A stretch of 64,000 nucleotides of DNA from Bacillus sp. FJAT-25509 (GTDB lineage: Bacteria > Bacillota > Bacilli > Bacillales > Bacillaceae_G): contig NZ_LJIZ01000016.1 of assembly GCF_001420605.1 (NCBI RefSeq), positions 310,001 through 374,000 on the forward strand, given 5' to 3'. Of the stretch, positions 1 through 11,289 are shown piece by piece. The first letter of the stretch is position 1. The number at the start of each line of letters is the position of its first letter. Below the pieces are notes generated by a model. The model saw only the letters and a program-made list of their open reading frames with translations, was not told the DNA's origin and searched no databases. Position numbers and translations under genes: made by a program.

Positions 1-33
1 CAAGAGATGAATTGGGTCATAAGGGTAATAAGA

Positions 34-56
34 AAGAGCAGGTTGCCCCTGCTCTT
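34..56 (-). terminator. Hairpin downstream of polC
   Basis: A 9-bp stem (AAGAGCAGG / CCTGCTCTT, one half at each end) with a short loop lies about 70 bp past the polC stop. On the minus strand it is followed by a broken T-rich tail, so it is a plausible but not ideal Rho-independent terminator. Confidence 0.6.
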
Positions 57-123
57 CAAGAAAAATCCCGTGCTAAATTACATCTGTCTCTACTATACCA
101 TAATTCCCAAGTTTTGCAAACTG

Positions 124-3100
124 TTAAAAGCCATCGAAAAGTGATAATTGGTTTTGATCAGGTAAGTTTTGTAAACAGCCTTGTTTATCTAAATACTCTA
201 ATACTGTTTTTGAAATTTTACTTCTTTGTTGTAGGTCTTCTTTCGAAAGGAATTCTCCGTCTTCTCTAGATGCAACAATATTTTTAGCCGCATTCGTTCC
301 TAATCCAGGAATCGAATTAAATGGTGGGATTAATTTGTTACCATTTACTAAAAATTCATCTGCACTTGATCGATATAAATCCATTTTTTCAAATGAAAAA
401 CCTCTTTCACACATTTCCAATGCTAACTCTAGGACAGTCATTAAACTTCGCTCTTTTACTGATGCATCTAATCCTTTTATCGCAATTTCTTCAATTTTAG
501 CTTTAATCGTACTCGGACCAGCAATCATAGCTTCAATATCGAAATCTTCAGCTCTTACTGTAAAATATGCAGCATAATAAAGAATTGGATGGTGAACTTT
601 GAAATATGCAATTCGTACTGCCATCAAAACATATGCAGCAGCGTGGGCTTTTGGGAACATGTACTTAATTTTTTTACATGAATCAATATACCAAGCAGGT
701 ACTTTATTATTTCTCATTTCTTCTTCCCACTCTGCTGGTACGCCCTTACCTTTACGAACAGATTCCATTATTTTAAATGCTAATGAAGGCTCTAATCCTT
801 GATATATTAAATAAACCATGATGTCATCACGACAACCAATTACTTCAGGAAGTGTACAAGTTCCACTGTTAATTAATTCAGAAGCATTTCCTAGCCATAC
901 ATCTGTACCATGTGATAAACCAGAAATTTGAACTAGTTCTGAAAATGTAGATGGCTTCGTATCTTCTAACATTTGACGAACGAATTTTGTTCCGAATTCA
1001 GGAATTCCATAAGTTCCTGTCTTACAACCTATTTGTTCCTCAGATACACCTAAAGGTTCTGGTCCGGCAAATATTTTCATAACTTCAGGGTCATCAGTTG
1101 GAATCGTTTTTGGATCGATTCCACTTAAGTCTTGAAGCATACGGATAACGGTAGGATCATCGTGTCCAAGTATATCTAGTTTTAATAAATTATCATGGAT
1201 TGAATGGAAATCAAAATGTGTCGTTTTCCATTCAGACTTAACATCATCAGCCGGGAATTGAATTGGTGAAAAATCATAAATGTCCATATAATCTGGAACT
1301 ACTATAATTCCACCTGGATGTTGTCCAGTTGTTCTTTTAACACCCGTACATCCCATAGCTAATCGATCATATTCAGCACCACGTAAATTTAGATTATGAT
1401 CATTTGCATACCCTCTTACGTAACCGTATGCTGTCTTATCAGCTACAGTACCAATTGTACCAGCACGATAGACATAGTCCTCACCAAAAAGTACTTTTGT
1501 ATAATTGTGAGCAGTTGGTTGATATTCACCGCTGAAATTCAAATCGATATCGGGAACCTTATCACCTTTAAATCCAAGGAAGGTTTCAAAAGGAATATCA
1601 TGACCATCTTTTTTAAATGCAGTACCACATTCTGGACAATCTTTGTTCGGTAAATCGAATCCAGAACCTACAGATCCATCATTGAAAAACTCTGAGTGTT
1701 TACAATTAGGACAGACGTAATGTGGTGGAAGTGGATTTACTTCCGTTATTTCCGTCATGGTCGCTACTAATGATGAACCTACAGATCCCCTTGAACCTAC
1801 TAGATATCCATCATCTAATGATTTTTTAACCAGTTTATGCGAAATCAAGTAAATTACGGCAAAACCATGCCCAATAATACTTTTTAACTCTTTTTCAAGA
1901 CGGGCTTCTACAATTCCAGGTAATTGTTCTCCGTAAATAGATCTAGCCATTTCATAGCTCATGTCACGAACTTCATCTTCAGCGCCTTCAATTTTTGGAG
2001 TATATAGGTCATCCTTAATTGGTTTAATATCTTCAATTAAACTAGCAATTTTTTGAGTATTTGTAACGACTATTTCTTTTGCTTTTTCTTCTCCTAAAAA
2101 TGCGAATGAAGATAGCATCTCATTTGTTGTTCTAAAATGAACATCTGGTAATCGATGACGATTTAATGGATTTGCTCCACCTTGAGAACCAACTAATATT
2201 TTTCGATAAATTTGATCTTCTTTTTGTAAGTGATGAACGTTACCAGTTCCAACTACAATTTTTTCTACCTTTTCAGCCATTTTTACAAGCTTTGAAATGA
2301 CTTCTCTTAAATGTTGTTCATTTCGAACAATTTCTAATTCCACTAAATGTAAAAGTGTCTCTGGCGGCAATACTTCGATATAATCGTAAAACTCCATTAG
2401 CTTTTCTGCTTCTTCAGGAGATTTTTGAACACTTGCTTCAAAAACTTCACCTTTATCACATGCAGATCCAACTAATATTCCTTCGCGATGTTTCACTAAT
2501 AATGATCTAGGAACCCTTGCAACTCGATGATGATAATGGATATGAGAATAAGAAACAATTTTAAATAAGTTTTTTAATCCCGTTTCATTCGTAGCTAATA
2601 GTGTTGCATGTGATGGTCTTGCTCGTTTATAAGCATCACCTTTCCCCATGTTATTATTTAGCTCATCATGATAATACATATCCTGCTCTGCAGCATCTTT
2701 TAGCATTTTTAGGAGTAAGAAGCCAGTGGCCTCAGCATCGTAAATCGCTCTATGATGTTGTGTTAAGTTAATATCGAATTTTTTACAAAGTGTATTTAAT
2801 CGAAAGTTTTTAAAATCTGGATACAAAGTTCTAGCTAACTCAAGCGTATCAATTACACCGTTATTTGTAATACCAATTTCATATTTTTTAAAGCCCATTT
2901 GAATAAAGCCCATATCAAAAGAGGCATTATGAGCTACTAGTATATCGTCACCCATCCACTCTTTAAACTCACGAAGTACCACATCAATATTTGGGGCATC
3001 TCTTACCATTTCGTCAGTAATTCCCGTCAATTCAATCGTAGTTGCAGATAGTGAATGATGTGGATTTGCAAATCGTTCAAATCGGTCAATGATTTCACCT

Positions 3101-4434
3101 TTATGAATCTTTACAGCAGCTAACTCGATGATCGTGTCATAAACTGCAGAAAGACCTGTTGTCTCTACGTCAAATACAACATAAGTTGCTTCTTCTAAAG
3201 AGACATGAGATGGATTATATGCTGTTGGTACACCATCGTTTACTAGATTTATTTCAACACCGTATAGTATTTTAACACCATGTTTTTTCCCTGCTCCAAA
3301 TGCCTCTGGGAAGGATTGAACAACTGCATGATCCGTTATTGCAATTGCTTCATGTCCAAACTTACTTGCTTGTTTGACTAAATCACCTGCTGAAACGACT
3401 GAATCCATTTGGCTCATATGTGTATGAGCATGTAACTCAATTCTACGCTCTCCTTCTGGAGCTTCGTCCTTGCGTTCATCTGGAGTAATTTCATTTATAT
3501 CATTTGCAATCATGACTAAATCACGTACAAATGTATCGTTTTGTACTGATCCTCTAACTTTTACCCACATACCCTTTTTAATTTTATTTAACATTGGGAT
3601 ATCTTCTTTATCTCTAGAGAACATTTTAACTAGTATTGAGCTCGTGTAATCAGTTATTTTAAAGGTAATTAAGACACGGCCGCTCTTAAGTTCACGAATT
3701 TCAGAATCGAATACAAATCCTTGAAGAACGACTCGTTTTTCTTCTTCAATGATAGACGAGATCGTATTAATTTCAGTTTCCTTAATATAATATCCAACAA
3801 CAAGAGGCCCCTGAGGCTCATCACCTTCAGCTTCTTCAGCAGCCTCTTTCTTTTCTAATTCAACAAGTACTTCCATCGCTCGCTTGCGATCTTCTTCAGC
3901 TTTTTTCTCAAGAAACTCAGTTTTTTCTTCAACATTATCTTTAATCGTATTCTCAAAAAACAACTTAGGAAAACCTACTTTTTGATATAAATCTTGCAGC
4001 TGAGGAACATATCGATTTGTAAAGGCATTCTCTTCAATTAGACTATTTAAATTGATCATTACTTTATTATTTTCAACTGAAGGTAGTGCAGATTCAACAT
4101 GTTGTAATATAGGTGATTTCGATTCAACAGATTGAATCATAAATGACCAATAATCAATTACTTTTTGTTCATCTATTTTTGGATTTTCTGTATTAATAAC
4201 GACTGAAACATCTGCTATATGTTTAAAAGTTCTTAATAAACTTGTTACAAATACTTGAAACGTTGCAAAAGGTAAAACATTTTCTATTTTAAAAGTAAAC
4301 TGCCACTTTTTTTCGCTTTTACTTACTTCAAGATTTACGATTTCCCCGTTTTTAAAATACAGGTCTCGCATATCTTCGGGAAATTGAAGCTGATCTAATA
4401 ATAGCTGAAACCGCTCCTGACGAGTTTGTCCCAT
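124..4434 (-). CDS. polC: DNA polymerase III PolC-type, alpha subunit
   Basis: Replicative DNA polymerase of low-G+C Gram-positives; it synthesises DNA at the fork and proofreads. The 1436-residue length matches the B. subtilis family member. Visible in order are an N-terminal domain, an OB-like region, a PHP domain ([12 protein letters not shown]) split by an inserted DEDDh 3'-5' exonuclease ([11 protein letters not shown], later [11 protein letters not shown]), zinc-type cysteines ([13 protein letters not shown]), and the polymerase palm with [10 protein letters not shown] carrying the metal-binding aspartates. It is the last gene of the rseP-proS-polC end of the cluster. A terminator separates it from proS, so it probably has its own promoter or depends on read-through. 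Confidence 0.97.
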   Translation of the reverse strand: MGQTRQERFQLLLDQLQFPEDMRDLYFKNGEIVNLEVSKSEKKWQFTFKIENVLPFATFQVFVTSLLRTFKHIADVSVVINTENPKIDEQKVIDYWSFMIQSVESKSPILQHVESALPSVENNKVMINLNSLIEENAFTNRYVPQLQDLYQKVGFPKLFFENTIKDNVEEKTEFLEKKAEEDRKRAMEVLVELEKKEAAEEAEGDEPQGPLVVGYYIKETEINTISSIIEEEKRVVLQGFVFDSEIRELKSGRVLITFKITDYTSSILVKMFSRDKEDIPMLNKIKKGMWVKVRGSVQNDTFVRDLVMIANDINEITPDERKDEAPEGERRIELHAHTHMSQMDSVVSAGDLVKQASKFGHEAIAITDHAVVQSFPEAFGAGKKHGVKILYGVEINLVNDGVPTAYNPSHVSLEEATYVVFDVETTGLSAVYDTIIELAAVKIHKGEIIDRFERFANPHHSLSATTIELTGITDEMVRDAPNIDVVLREFKEWMGDDILVAHNASFDMGFIQMGFKKYEIGITNNGVIDTLELARTLYPDFKNFRLNTLCKKFDINLTQHHRAIYDAEATGFLLLKMLKDAAEQDMYYHDELNNNMGKGDAYKRARPSHATLLATNETGLKNLFKIVSYSHIHYHHRVARVPRSLLVKHREGILVGSACDKGEVFEASVQKSPEEAEKLMEFYDYIEVLPPETLLHLVELEIVRNEQHLREVISKLVKMAEKVEKIVVGTGNVHHLQKEDQIYRKILVGSQGGANPLNRHRLPDVHFRTTNEMLSSFAFLGEEKAKEIVVTNTQKIASLIEDIKPIKDDLYTPKIEGAEDEVRDMSYEMARSIYGEQLPGIVEARLEKELKSIIGHGFAVIYLISHKLVKKSLDDGYLVGSRGSVGSSLVATMTEITEVNPLPPHYVCPNCKHSEFFNDGSVGSGFDLPNKDCPECGTAFKKDGHDIPFETFLGFKGDKVPDIDLNFSGEYQPTAHNYTKVLFGEDYVYRAGTIGTVADKTAYGYVRGYANDHNLNLRGAEYDRLAMGCTGVKRTTGQHPGGIIVVPDYMDIYDFSPIQFPADDVKSEWKTTHFDFHSIHDNLLKLDILGHDDPTVIRMLQDLSGIDPKTIPTDDPEVMKIFAGPEPLGVSEEQIGCKTGTYGIPEFGTKFVRQMLEDTKPSTFSELVQISGLSHGTDVWLGNASELINSGTCTLPEVIGCRDDIMVYLIYQGLEPSLAFKIMESVRKGKGVPAEWEEEMRNNKVPAWYIDSCKKIKYMFPKAHAAAYVLMAVRIAYFKVHHPILYYAAYFTVRAEDFDIEAMIAGPSTIKAKIEEIAIKGLDASVKERSLMTVLELALEMCERGFSFEKMDLYRSSADEFLVNGNKLIPPFNSIPGLGTNAAKNIVASREDGEFLSKEDLQQRSKISKTVLEYLDKQGCLQNLPDQNQLSLFDGF

Positions 4435-4468
4435 TTTTTCACCAACCTTTTTATGTGTAAAAAAATCG

Positions 4469-4499
4469 AAAGTACCTCTAAAAAAATAAGAGGTACTTT
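4469..4499 (-). terminator. Rho-independent terminator between proS and polC
   Basis: A perfect 11-bp stem (AAAGTACCTCT / AGAGGTACTTT) with a 9-nt loop. On the minus strand it is followed shortly by a run of T. It lies 45 bp past the proS stop and just upstream of polC. Confidence 0.85.
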
Positions 4500-4543
4500 T
4501 TATTTGTGTGCGATTCCCTTAAGGTGTCGCTTCCACTTTTATT

Positions 4544-6241
4544 TTATTTTAACATATTTATTTCATTCACAAGGTTAGAAATTTCTACTTCTTTACTAAC
4601 TTGTCCATCTCTTGTTTTAAGTTCTACAATTCCTTCTGCAGCTTTTTTACCAACAACTACACGAACAGGTATTCCGAAAAGATCAGCGTCTGCAAATTTT
4701 ACACCTACACGTTCATTTCGGTCATCTAATAATACGTCTTGTCCAGTCTCTTTTAACGTTTTGTAAATATCGTCTGCTAAAGTTACTTGCTCTTCATTCT
4801 TTGTATTTACAGTAATAACATGTACATCAAAAGGAGCTAGATTTTTAGGCCATACAATACCTTTTTCATCATTATATTGCTCTACAATTGCAGCTAATGT
4901 ACGAGATACACCGATTCCATAGCATCCCATAATGATTGGATTTGATTTACCATTTTCATCAAGGAATGTTGCATTCATAGACTCAGAATATTTTGTACCT
5001 AATTTGAAAACATGACCTACTTCAATACCTTTTGCAAAAGAAATAGTTCCTTTACCGTCTGGAGATATGTCACCTTCTTGAATAAATCTTAAGTCTAGGA
5101 AATCTTTAACATTATAGTCTCTATTTACAGTTACGTTAATGTAGTGATAGCCTTCTTCATTTGCTCCACAGCAACCATTTACAATACCTTTAACTGCATT
5201 ATCAGCTAATACTAATAAATCAGATTTTACTCCAATTGGACCTAATGATCCGATTTCACAGTTCATTAGTTCTTTTACTTCTTCTTTAGAAGCAAGCTCT
5301 ACTGAATGTGCACCTAAATAATTCTTTAATTTAATATCGTTAATTTCATGGTCACCACGAGCAAGCACTAATACGAAACTTTCATCTGCTTTGAAAATAA
5401 TTGATTTAATGCTTTTTTCAATCGGTAAGTTTAAGAATTCAATTACTTCATCGATTGTTTTTTGATTTGGCGTTTCTACTTTTTGAACCTCTTCTAATTT
5501 CTCATCAGATGGTTCGTAATTCGTTACAACTGGCGCCATTTCAATATTTGCTGCATAGCTAGATTCATTTGAAAATGCGATAGTATCTTCACCAATGTCA
5601 GATAACACCATGAATTCATGCGTATCTTTTCCACCCATCGCTCCTGAATCAGCAACAACCGCTCTGAAATTTAACCCACAACGAGTAAATACGTTGCTAT
5701 AGGCCGTAAATAAACGATCATATACTTCATCCAAGCTTTCTTGTGATGCATGGAAAGAATATGCATCTTTCATTAAAAATTCACGCCCGCGAAGTAGTCC
5801 AAATCGAGGACGTTTTTCATCACGGAATTTTGATTGTACTTGATAAAGTGTAATCGGTAATTTTTTATATGATTTTAATTCATCGCGAATAATAGAAGTT
5901 ACAACTTCTTCATGTGTTGCCCCTAATGCAAATCCTCTACCATGTCGATCTCGTAAACGCATTAGTTCTGGACCAAAATTATCCCAACGACCTGATTCTT
6001 CCCATAATTCTTGCGCTTGCATTGATGGCATTAACATTTCCATCGCACCGGCATTATTCATTTCTTCTCGAACGATATTTGCTACTTTTTGAAGAACTTT
6101 ATTTCCTAAAGGTAAGAAACTATATATACCAGATGCATTTTGTCTAATAAAACCTGCTCTTAATAATAATTGATGGCTTTTTATATCTGCATCTGATGGT
6201 ACTTCACGAAGAGTTGGACTATATACGATACTTTGTTTCAA
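4544..6241 (-). CDS. proS: Prolyl-tRNA synthetase, bacterial type with editing domain
   Basis: Charges tRNA-Pro with proline. The 565 residues match the bacterial-type ProRS, with a class II core split by a long insertion (about residues 225-390) that in this family edits mischarged Ala-tRNA-Pro. The class II motif region ([17 protein letters not shown]) and the C-terminal anticodon-binding domain are clear. The start is TTG, preceded by GAGGTGAA at good spacing, and gives the expected MKQS N-terminus. No T-box leader was seen upstream. Confidence 0.97.
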   Translation of the reverse strand: MKQSIVYSPTLREVPSDADIKSHQLLLRAGFIRQNASGIYSFLPLGNKVLQKVANIVREEMNNAGAMEMLMPSMQAQELWEESGRWDNFGPELMRLRDRHGRGFALGATHEEVVTSIIRDELKSYKKLPITLYQVQSKFRDEKRPRFGLLRGREFLMKDAYSFHASQESLDEVYDRLFTAYSNVFTRCGLNFRAVVADSGAMGGKDTHEFMVLSDIGEDTIAFSNESSYAANIEMAPVVTNYEPSDEKLEEVQKVETPNQKTIDEVIEFLNLPIEKSIKSIIFKADESFVLVLARGDHEINDIKLKNYLGAHSVELASKEEVKELMNCEIGSLGPIGVKSDLLVLADNAVKGIVNGCCGANEEGYHYINVTVNRDYNVKDFLDLRFIQEGDISPDGKGTISFAKGIEVGHVFKLGTKYSESMNATFLDENGKSNPIIMGCYGIGVSRTLAAIVEQYNDEKGIVWPKNLAPFDVHVITVNTKNEEQVTLADDIYKTLKETGQDVLLDDRNERVGVKFADADLFGIPVRVVVGKKAAEGIVELKTRDGQVSKEVEISNLVNEINMLK

Positions 6242-6340
6242 AAGGGTTCACCTCATATTTTTCTTTTATTCTTATATTCTTTTTAATAATATTTTGTAAA
6301 ATAGATTTCGTAGTTGACTTAAAAGTCACATGTAACAATA

Positions 6341-6509
6341 CACGATTCTAAAAAAAGAGCTTTGTAAGATAAGAATCCGCTCCCACTTAAAACGGGCTAA
6401 TTGACAAATAATATGTCACTAAGCCCGTTTTATAAGCAAGTAAGTCGCGGATTCTTAAACAAAATTCATGAAATTACACGATTAAATTAAACAGAGCTTC
6501 TTATAAGAA
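6341..6509. repeat. Nested palindrome between imperfect direct repeats, rseP-proS gap
   Basis: Outer arms AAGAATCCGC (6371-6380) and GCGGATTCTT (6447-6456) enclose inner arms AAAACGGGCT (6389-6398) and AGCCCGTTTT (6422-6431), then GACA/TGTC at the tip. Imperfect direct repeats beginning CACGATT and containing AGAGCTT flank it at 6341-6375 and 6477-6509; the second overlaps the rseP stop codon. On the minus strand the structure is followed by a T7 run at 6357-6351, so it may also terminate rseP transcription. It fills most of the 259-bp gap before proS. Confidence 0.7.
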
Positions 6510-7757
6510 AAATCTTTTAATATCGTTCCAAGTTACGATGATCATTAATAACATTAAAAGCGCAAAACCAATAAAGTGAACGACACCTTCTTTTTGGCGA
6601 TCAATAGGTCGACCTCTTAATGCTTCTATTGCAAAAAATGTTAGTCTTCCTCCATCAAGAGCTGGTAATGGTAATAAATTCATAATACCAAGGTTGATAC
6701 TTAAAAATGCTGCCCATTTCATTAAGTAGAAAATACCTGATTGTGCAGCCTGATCAGTTACTTGATAAATACCAACTGGACCAGATAGATTATTGATTGA
6801 GAATTGACCAGATACTAAATGACCAACTGCTAATACAATTTCTTTTGTCCATCCAATTGTTTCAGTTATGCCATATTTAACCGAAGAAAAAACATTTTTT
6901 TCAACAGGGGCATAAACACCAATTAATCCATTAACTTTATGATCGATTGTTTCTGATTTTGGAGTGATTGGAATCGAAATAACTTTGCTATCTCTTTTCA
7001 CTTTAAATAATAATTCTTTACTTGGGCTTTCTCTAACAATTTTAACTACTTCTGCCCATTTTGAAACATCTTTATTATCAATTGATAAAACAATGTCACC
7101 TTCTTTTAGACCAGCAGTTTGTGCTGGACCTTTTGGAAGTAATTCACCAATTTTAGCATCATTTACTGGAGTTCCTTGAAGTAATCCCAATAAGATAAAA
7201 ATCACTAAAGCTAGAATAAAATTCATCATTGGGCCTGCAAAAATAGCAATCGCTCTTTTTCCTACGGATTTACTATTAAATTGTCGGTTATACGGAGCAA
7301 TCTGGTGTCCTTGTCCTTCACTATAAATGAACGCTTTTTCATTTACATTGAATTTTGAAACGCCTTCAGTTCCTTCTTCGGTACCAATGATTTCTAACTT
7401 ATGCTCTAAATCTATTGAATCAACTTCAACAAAACGAAGATCTTGGAAACGGTCAAACTGATCAACTGCAATTTTGGTAACTTCTCCGATTGCATTAAAT
7501 TGTAAACCGATATGTGATCCAGGCTTTACTTGTACCATTTCTGGATCTTCTCCGGCATAACGAACATAACCACCAAGCGGCAATAATCTTATTGTGTATG
7601 TAGTTTCATTTCGAAAAAATGAGAAAACCTTTGGTCCAAATCCAATCGCAAATTCTCTACATAATATACCAGCACGTTTTGCAAAATATAGATGTCCTAG
7701 TTCATGAAAAAATACAAGTGCGCCAAAAATGACAACAAACGCTATAACTGTATTCAT
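6501..7757 (-). CDS. rseP: Site-2 intramembrane zinc metalloprotease RseP/RasP
   Basis: Membrane protease of the S2P family. In B. subtilis the homologue RasP cleaves anti-sigma factors and remnant signal peptides inside the membrane. The zinc motif HELGH is at residues 18-22 in the first membrane segment. A PDZ domain follows in the central part (AGLKEGDIVLSIDNKDV), and the second metal-ligand region (LPLPALDGGRL) is near the C-terminus, with further hydrophobic segments. The length of 418 matches the family. It lies 13 bp after dxr, as in B. subtilis. Confidence 0.96.
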   Translation of the reverse strand: MNTVIAFVVIFGALVFFHELGHLYFAKRAGILCREFAIGFGPKVFSFFRNETTYTIRLLPLGGYVRYAGEDPEMVQVKPGSHIGLQFNAIGEVTKIAVDQFDRFQDLRFVEVDSIDLEHKLEIIGTEEGTEGVSKFNVNEKAFIYSEGQGHQIAPYNRQFNSKSVGKRAIAIFAGPMMNFILALVIFILLGLLQGTPVNDAKIGELLPKGPAQTAGLKEGDIVLSIDNKDVSKWAEVVKIVRESPSKELLFKVKRDSKVISIPITPKSETIDHKVNGLIGVYAPVEKNVFSSVKYGITETIGWTKEIVLAVGHLVSGQFSINNLSGPVGIYQVTDQAAQSGIFYLMKWAAFLSINLGIMNLLPLPALDGGRLTFFAIEALRGRPIDRQKEGVVHFIGFALLMLLMIIVTWNDIKRFFL

Positions 7758-7770
7758 GTAATTACCACCC

Positions 7771-8922
7771 TTACTTTATTAGTGATGAAACGAATTGTCT
7801 TGTTTGTTCATCAATGTTACGAATTTCTTCTAATGAAGGTTTACTTAATACATTGTGTTTTTCAAGAGCGTTTTCTATTAAATTCTCAATTTGTAAGAAT
7901 GATATTTTATTCTGTAAAAAAGCAGCTACCGCTTCCTCATTTGCTGCATTTAATACAGTTGGTAAACTACCGCCAACTTTTCCTGCTTGATAAGCATAAT
8001 CCAAACATTTAAACCTGTTAAAATCCATCTCTTGGAAATGAAGTGTCCCAAATTTAATTAAATCTAATGGCTTATGATTATTAATTGGTTTTCTTGAAGG
8101 ATAGTTTAGTGCATAGGCGATTGGTACTCTCATATCAGGTGTTCCTAATTGTGCCATTACACTTCCGTCATCGAATTCAATCATAGAGTGAATAACACTT
8201 TCTCTATGTAGTACTACATCAATTTTTTCATATGGCATATTAAAAAGCCAATGTGCTTCAATCACTTCTAATCCTTTATTCATCATTGTAGCAGAATCAA
8301 TTGTAATCTTTGCACCCATTGACCAATTTGGATGGTTTAGGGCATCTTCAATTGTAACATCTTTTAATTGATCCCTTGTTTTATCTCTGAAACTACCACC
8401 TGAAGCTGTGATGATTAATTTATGTATTTCACTATGATTTTCACCATTTAAACATTGATAGATTGCTGAATGCTCACTATCTACTGGTAAAATTGAGACA
8501 CCATATTTTTCTGCTTCAGCCATTACAATATGACCTGCTGTTACTAATGTCTCTTTATTCGCCAATGCGATTGTTTTACCATTTTGGATTGCTTTCATAG
8601 TTGGAACTAAACCTACACTTCCAACAACAGCGTTTACAAGTATTGTACTGTCTTCATGGACTGCAACTTCGATAAGACCTTCTTCACCATATAAAACTTT
8701 GGTTTTCGAAGGGATCCCTAAGCTCTTCAGTTTTTCAGCTTCTTCTTTACCTGCAACTGAAACTAGTTTTGGTTTAAATTCTAAAATAATCTTATATAAT
8801 TCATCAATATTTCTTCCAGCTGAACACGCGACTAAATCAAAATCATTTGATTGATTTCTAATAATATCGAGTGTTTGTATACCGATTGAACCAGTTGCCC
8901 CGAGTAAGCTGATTTTCTTCAT
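7771..8922 (-). CDS. dxr: 1-deoxy-D-xylulose 5-phosphate reductoisomerase
   Basis: Second enzyme of the MEP isoprenoid pathway; converts DXP to MEP with NADPH. The N-terminal Rossmann motif (LLGATGSIG) and the metal/substrate region ([16 protein letters not shown]) are present. An in-frame TTG at 8946 would extend the protein, but the binding site AAGGAG at 8932-8937 points to ATG at 8928 (4-nt spacing) or 8922 (10-nt spacing). The latter gives 383 residues, the usual Bacillus length. It lies between cdsA and rseP, in a cluster that also holds uppS, so isoprenoid precursor and carrier lipid synthesis are linked. Confidence 0.96.
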   Translation of the reverse strand: MKKISLLGATGSIGIQTLDIIRNQSNDFDLVACSAGRNIDELYKIILEFKPKLVSVAGKEEAEKLKSLGIPSKTKVLYGEEGLIEVAVHEDSTILVNAVVGSVGLVPTMKAIQNGKTIALANKETLVTAGHIVMAEAEKYGVSILPVDSEHSAIYQCLNGENHSEIHKLIITASGGSFRDKTRDQLKDVTIEDALNHPNWSMGAKITIDSATMMNKGLEVIEAHWLFNMPYEKIDVVLHRESVIHSMIEFDDGSVMAQLGTPDMRVPIAYALNYPSRKPINNHKPLDLIKFGTLHFQEMDFNRFKCLDYAYQAGKVGGSLPTVLNAANEEAVAAFLQNKISFLQIENLIENALEKHNVLSKPSLEEIRNIDEQTRQFVSSLIK

Positions 8923-8955
8923 TTTCATATGTCTCCTTAAATACAAAAACTAATA

Positions 8956-9744
8956 CTATAACGCAAATAGTAAATAGACTATTGGCAATGTGAAAATGAT
9001 ACTATCAAATCTGTCTAAAATCCCACCATGACCAGGTAATAAATTTCCTGAGTCTTTAACGCCGTAGTACCTTTTATATGCAGATTGTACGAGATCACCT
9101 AATTGACCAAAAATCGAAACAAGAACAGCTACTAGTACTAAATATAGTATTGAATGATTTAAAGTTAACATAATCGATAAAATTACTGCAACTACTACAG
9201 CACAAATAATTCCACCGATCGAACCTTCAATCGTTTTATTGGGACTAATATCAGGCCAAAGTTTTGTTTTACCTGTGGCTTTCCCAATAAAATATGCACC
9301 CGAATCAGTTGCCCATATTACGAATAATGGGAAGAAGAAGTATGAAATGCCCATATTTCTCATCTCGTACATATAATGAAATCCGTAACCTACATATAAA
9401 CTACTTAGCACTACAAAAGAAGCATCTTCAAAAGTAAATGTATTCTTTGTAATTACCGTATATGATAAAAGTAATAGGATTAGTACAATTGAAATTTCAG
9501 TTTTACCGATTTCTATAGGAAAAAGGTTATTTGATAAAGCAGTTGGTGTAATTGCTACCCATGTTAAGATTAATCCAAGTACAGTTTGTGCACTAAATAA
9601 ATTAAACTTTTTCATTCTAATCAATTCAAAATAACCGATTGTGCCAAGTGCAAATACAAGTAACCCGAATGGCCATTTACCAAATATTACTAATCCTAAA
9701 AATAAAGCTCCAGCTATAACTCCTGTTATAATACGCTGTTTCAA
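8956..9744 (-). CDS. cdsA: Phosphatidate cytidylyltransferase
   Basis: Integral membrane enzyme making CDP-diacylglycerol from phosphatidic acid and CTP. Several hydrophobic segments span the 262 residues. The family signature is at the C-terminal half: [12 protein letters not shown], then [13 protein letters not shown] and [11 protein letters not shown] with the metal-binding aspartates. It lies 17 bp downstream of uppS and 28-34 bp upstream of dxr, almost certainly in one transcript. Confidence 0.96.
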   Translation of the reverse strand: MKQRIITGVIAGALFLGLVIFGKWPFGLLVFALGTIGYFELIRMKKFNLFSAQTVLGLILTWVAITPTALSNNLFPIEIGKTEISIVLILLLLSYTVITKNTFTFEDASFVVLSSLYVGYGFHYMYEMRNMGISYFFFPLFVIWATDSGAYFIGKATGKTKLWPDISPNKTIEGSIGGIICAVVVAVILSIMLTLNHSILYLVLVAVLVSIFGQLGDLVQSAYKRYYGVKDSGNLLPGHGGILDRFDSIIFTLPIVYLLFAL

Positions 9745-9761
9745 GTTCGTTCACCGCTTTC

Positions 9762-10541
9762 TTAAATACCACCATATCTTCTTGCTCGATTTTGATATTC
9801 TTTTATAGCATCAATTAAACTTTCTTCGGTAAAATCGGGCCATAATACATCTGTAAAATATAGTTCTGAATAAGCAATTTGCCAAAGCATAAAATTACTA
9901 ATCCTTAATTCACCACTTGTTCTAATTAACAAATCTGGATCTTTAAAATCACTAGTCATTAAATAACGATTGAACAAGTCTTCATTAATTTCTTCTTTAT
10001 TTATTTTATTATCCAATACATCCGAAGAAATCTTTTTAACAGCAGAAATAATTTCGTCTCTAGATCCATAATTTAGAGCAAAATTTAATACCATACCCGT
10101 ATTATTTTTTGTTTCCTCTACTGCTCTTAATACTGCTTCTGTTGTATAGCTTGGTAATTGCTCTTTATTTCCAGTTAACCTTACCTGCACATTTTCTTCG
10201 ATTAATTCAGGTAAAAATGTCCCTAGAAATTCTTGTGGTAACTTCATTAAGAATTCTACTTCAGTTTTAGGTCTTTTCCAATTCTCAGTTGAAAAAGCAT
10301 ATAACGTTAAAGTCTTTACACCTAATTTACTAGCAGTTCTTGCTATTTTTCGAACTACTTTCATTCCCTCATAGTGTCCTTTAACCCTTGGTAGATTCCT
10401 CTTTTGTGCCCATCTACCATTACCATCCATTATTATTGCAACATGCTCAGGAATTACTCCGTCGACCCCATTTAATTGCGAACTTGGAGGTACATTTTTC
10501 TCTTCTTTATTTCTTTTAAAAAAAGAAATTAATTTAAACAT
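9762..10541 (-). CDS. uppS: Undecaprenyl diphosphate synthase (cis-prenyltransferase)
   Basis: Builds the C55 lipid carrier for peptidoglycan and teichoic acid precursors from FPP and IPP. The catalytic aspartate sits in AIIMDGNGRW (Asp39), followed by HYEGMK. The C-terminal RTSGELRISNFMLWQ and SELYFTD motifs bind IPP. The 259 residues match the family, and a GGAGG binding site precedes the ATG. First gene of the uppS-cdsA-dxr-rseP block, downstream of the frr terminator. Confidence 0.97.
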   Translation of the reverse strand: MFKLISFFKRNKEEKNVPPSSQLNGVDGVIPEHVAIIMDGNGRWAQKRNLPRVKGHYEGMKVVRKIARTASKLGVKTLTLYAFSTENWKRPKTEVEFLMKLPQEFLGTFLPELIEENVQVRLTGNKEQLPSYTTEAVLRAVEETKNNTGMVLNFALNYGSRDEIISAVKKISSDVLDNKINKEEINEDLFNRYLMTSDFKDPDLLIRTSGELRISNFMLWQIAYSELYFTDVLWPDFTEESLIDAIKEYQNRARRYGGI

Positions 10542-10579
10542 CTTTAATCCTCCGTTTAAGTATATCTAATTAAAGCATT

Positions 10580-10618
10580 GAGTAAAAAAACCCCCTTAAA
10601 CAGAGGGTCTTTTTACTC
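10580..10618 (-). terminator. Terminator-like hairpin in the frr-uppS gap
   Basis: A long stem with outer arms GAGTAAA/TTTACTC and a core ACCCTC/GGGGGT pairing lies between frr and uppS. On the minus strand the descending arm is T-rich (T7). It is about 110 bp past the frr stop, beyond the palindromic element at 10621-10703. Confidence 0.75.
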
Positions 10619-10620
10619 AA

Positions 10621-10703
10621 AGCGCTTAGTTTATTTAATTATAATGCAATAATGAAATTATGTAATAGCATAATGTGAAAAATTCATTATTTTTCTAAGC
10701 GCT
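10621..10703. repeat. Nested AT-rich palindrome, frr-uppS gap
   Basis: Perfect 9-bp outer arms AGCGCTTAG (10621-10629) and CTAAGCGCT (10695-10703) enclose a second pair AATAATGAA / TTCATTATT and an innermost TTATG / CATAA. The 83-bp unit could fold into one long hairpin in RNA from either strand. It contains no coding potential. Confidence 0.65.
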
Positions 10704-10729
10704 AGTAAGATATACCTTGCAATGCAGTA

Positions 10730-11287
10730 TTAAACTTCCATTATCTCTTTTTCTTTTTCTTTTGTGATTCCATCGATTTTTTCGATATGTGAATCAGTTT
10801 GTTTTTGAATGTCTTCTACAAGACCACGTAATTCATCTTCAGTAATTTCGCCATTTTTTTCTGATTTTTTAAGATCATCATTTGCATCACGGCGGATGTT
10901 ACGTACTGCTACTTTAGCATCTTCAGCAGATTTTTTAACTACTTTTACTAAATCGCGACGACGCTCTTCTGTTAATGGTGGGAAACTAATTCTGATTACA
11001 GTTCCATCATTTGAAGGATTTAAGCCTAAGTCAGCTTTTTGAATCGCTTTATCCATATCATTAATTACTGTTTTATCGTAAGGTGTAATTAATAATAATC
11101 TTGCTTCTGGTACTGAAATATTTGCCATTTGGTTGATTGGCGTTGGAGCACCATAATATTCAACTAAAACTCTATCTAAGATAGCTGGGTTCGCACGACC
11201 AGCACGTACTGTTGCTAATTCCCTAGAGAAAGCAGAAACAGCTTTTGTCATTTTTTCTTTTGCTAAAGAAATGATTTGATTAGACAT
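10730..11287 (-). CDS. frr: Ribosome recycling factor
   Basis: With EF-G it splits post-termination ribosomes. The 185 residues match the family, with the conserved [13 protein letters not shown] helix turn near residue 30 and [14 protein letters not shown]. It follows pyrH by 2 bp, the standard pyrH-frr arrangement. Confidence 0.97.
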   Translation of the reverse strand: MSNQIISLAKEKMTKAVSAFSRELATVRAGRANPAILDRVLVEYYGAPTPINQMANISVPEARLLLITPYDKTVINDMDKAIQKADLGLNPSNDGTVIRISFPPLTEERRRDLVKVVKKSAEDAKVAVRNIRRDANDDLKKSEKNGEITEDELRGLVEDIQKQTDSHIEKIDGITKEKEKEIMEV

Positions 11288-11289
11288 TT

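Noticed and set aside
12-269. Plus-strand frame over the end of polC
   Set aside because: Lies antisense to polC and its terminator; shadow frame.
6242-6500. T-box riboswitch before proS
   Set aside because: Searched by eye for the AGGGTGG-type antiterminator motif on the minus strand; none found. The palindrome there does not fit the T-box plan.
7704-8012. 102-codon plus-strand frame over rseP/dxr
   Set aside because: Antisense to two well-supported genes; no protein family features.
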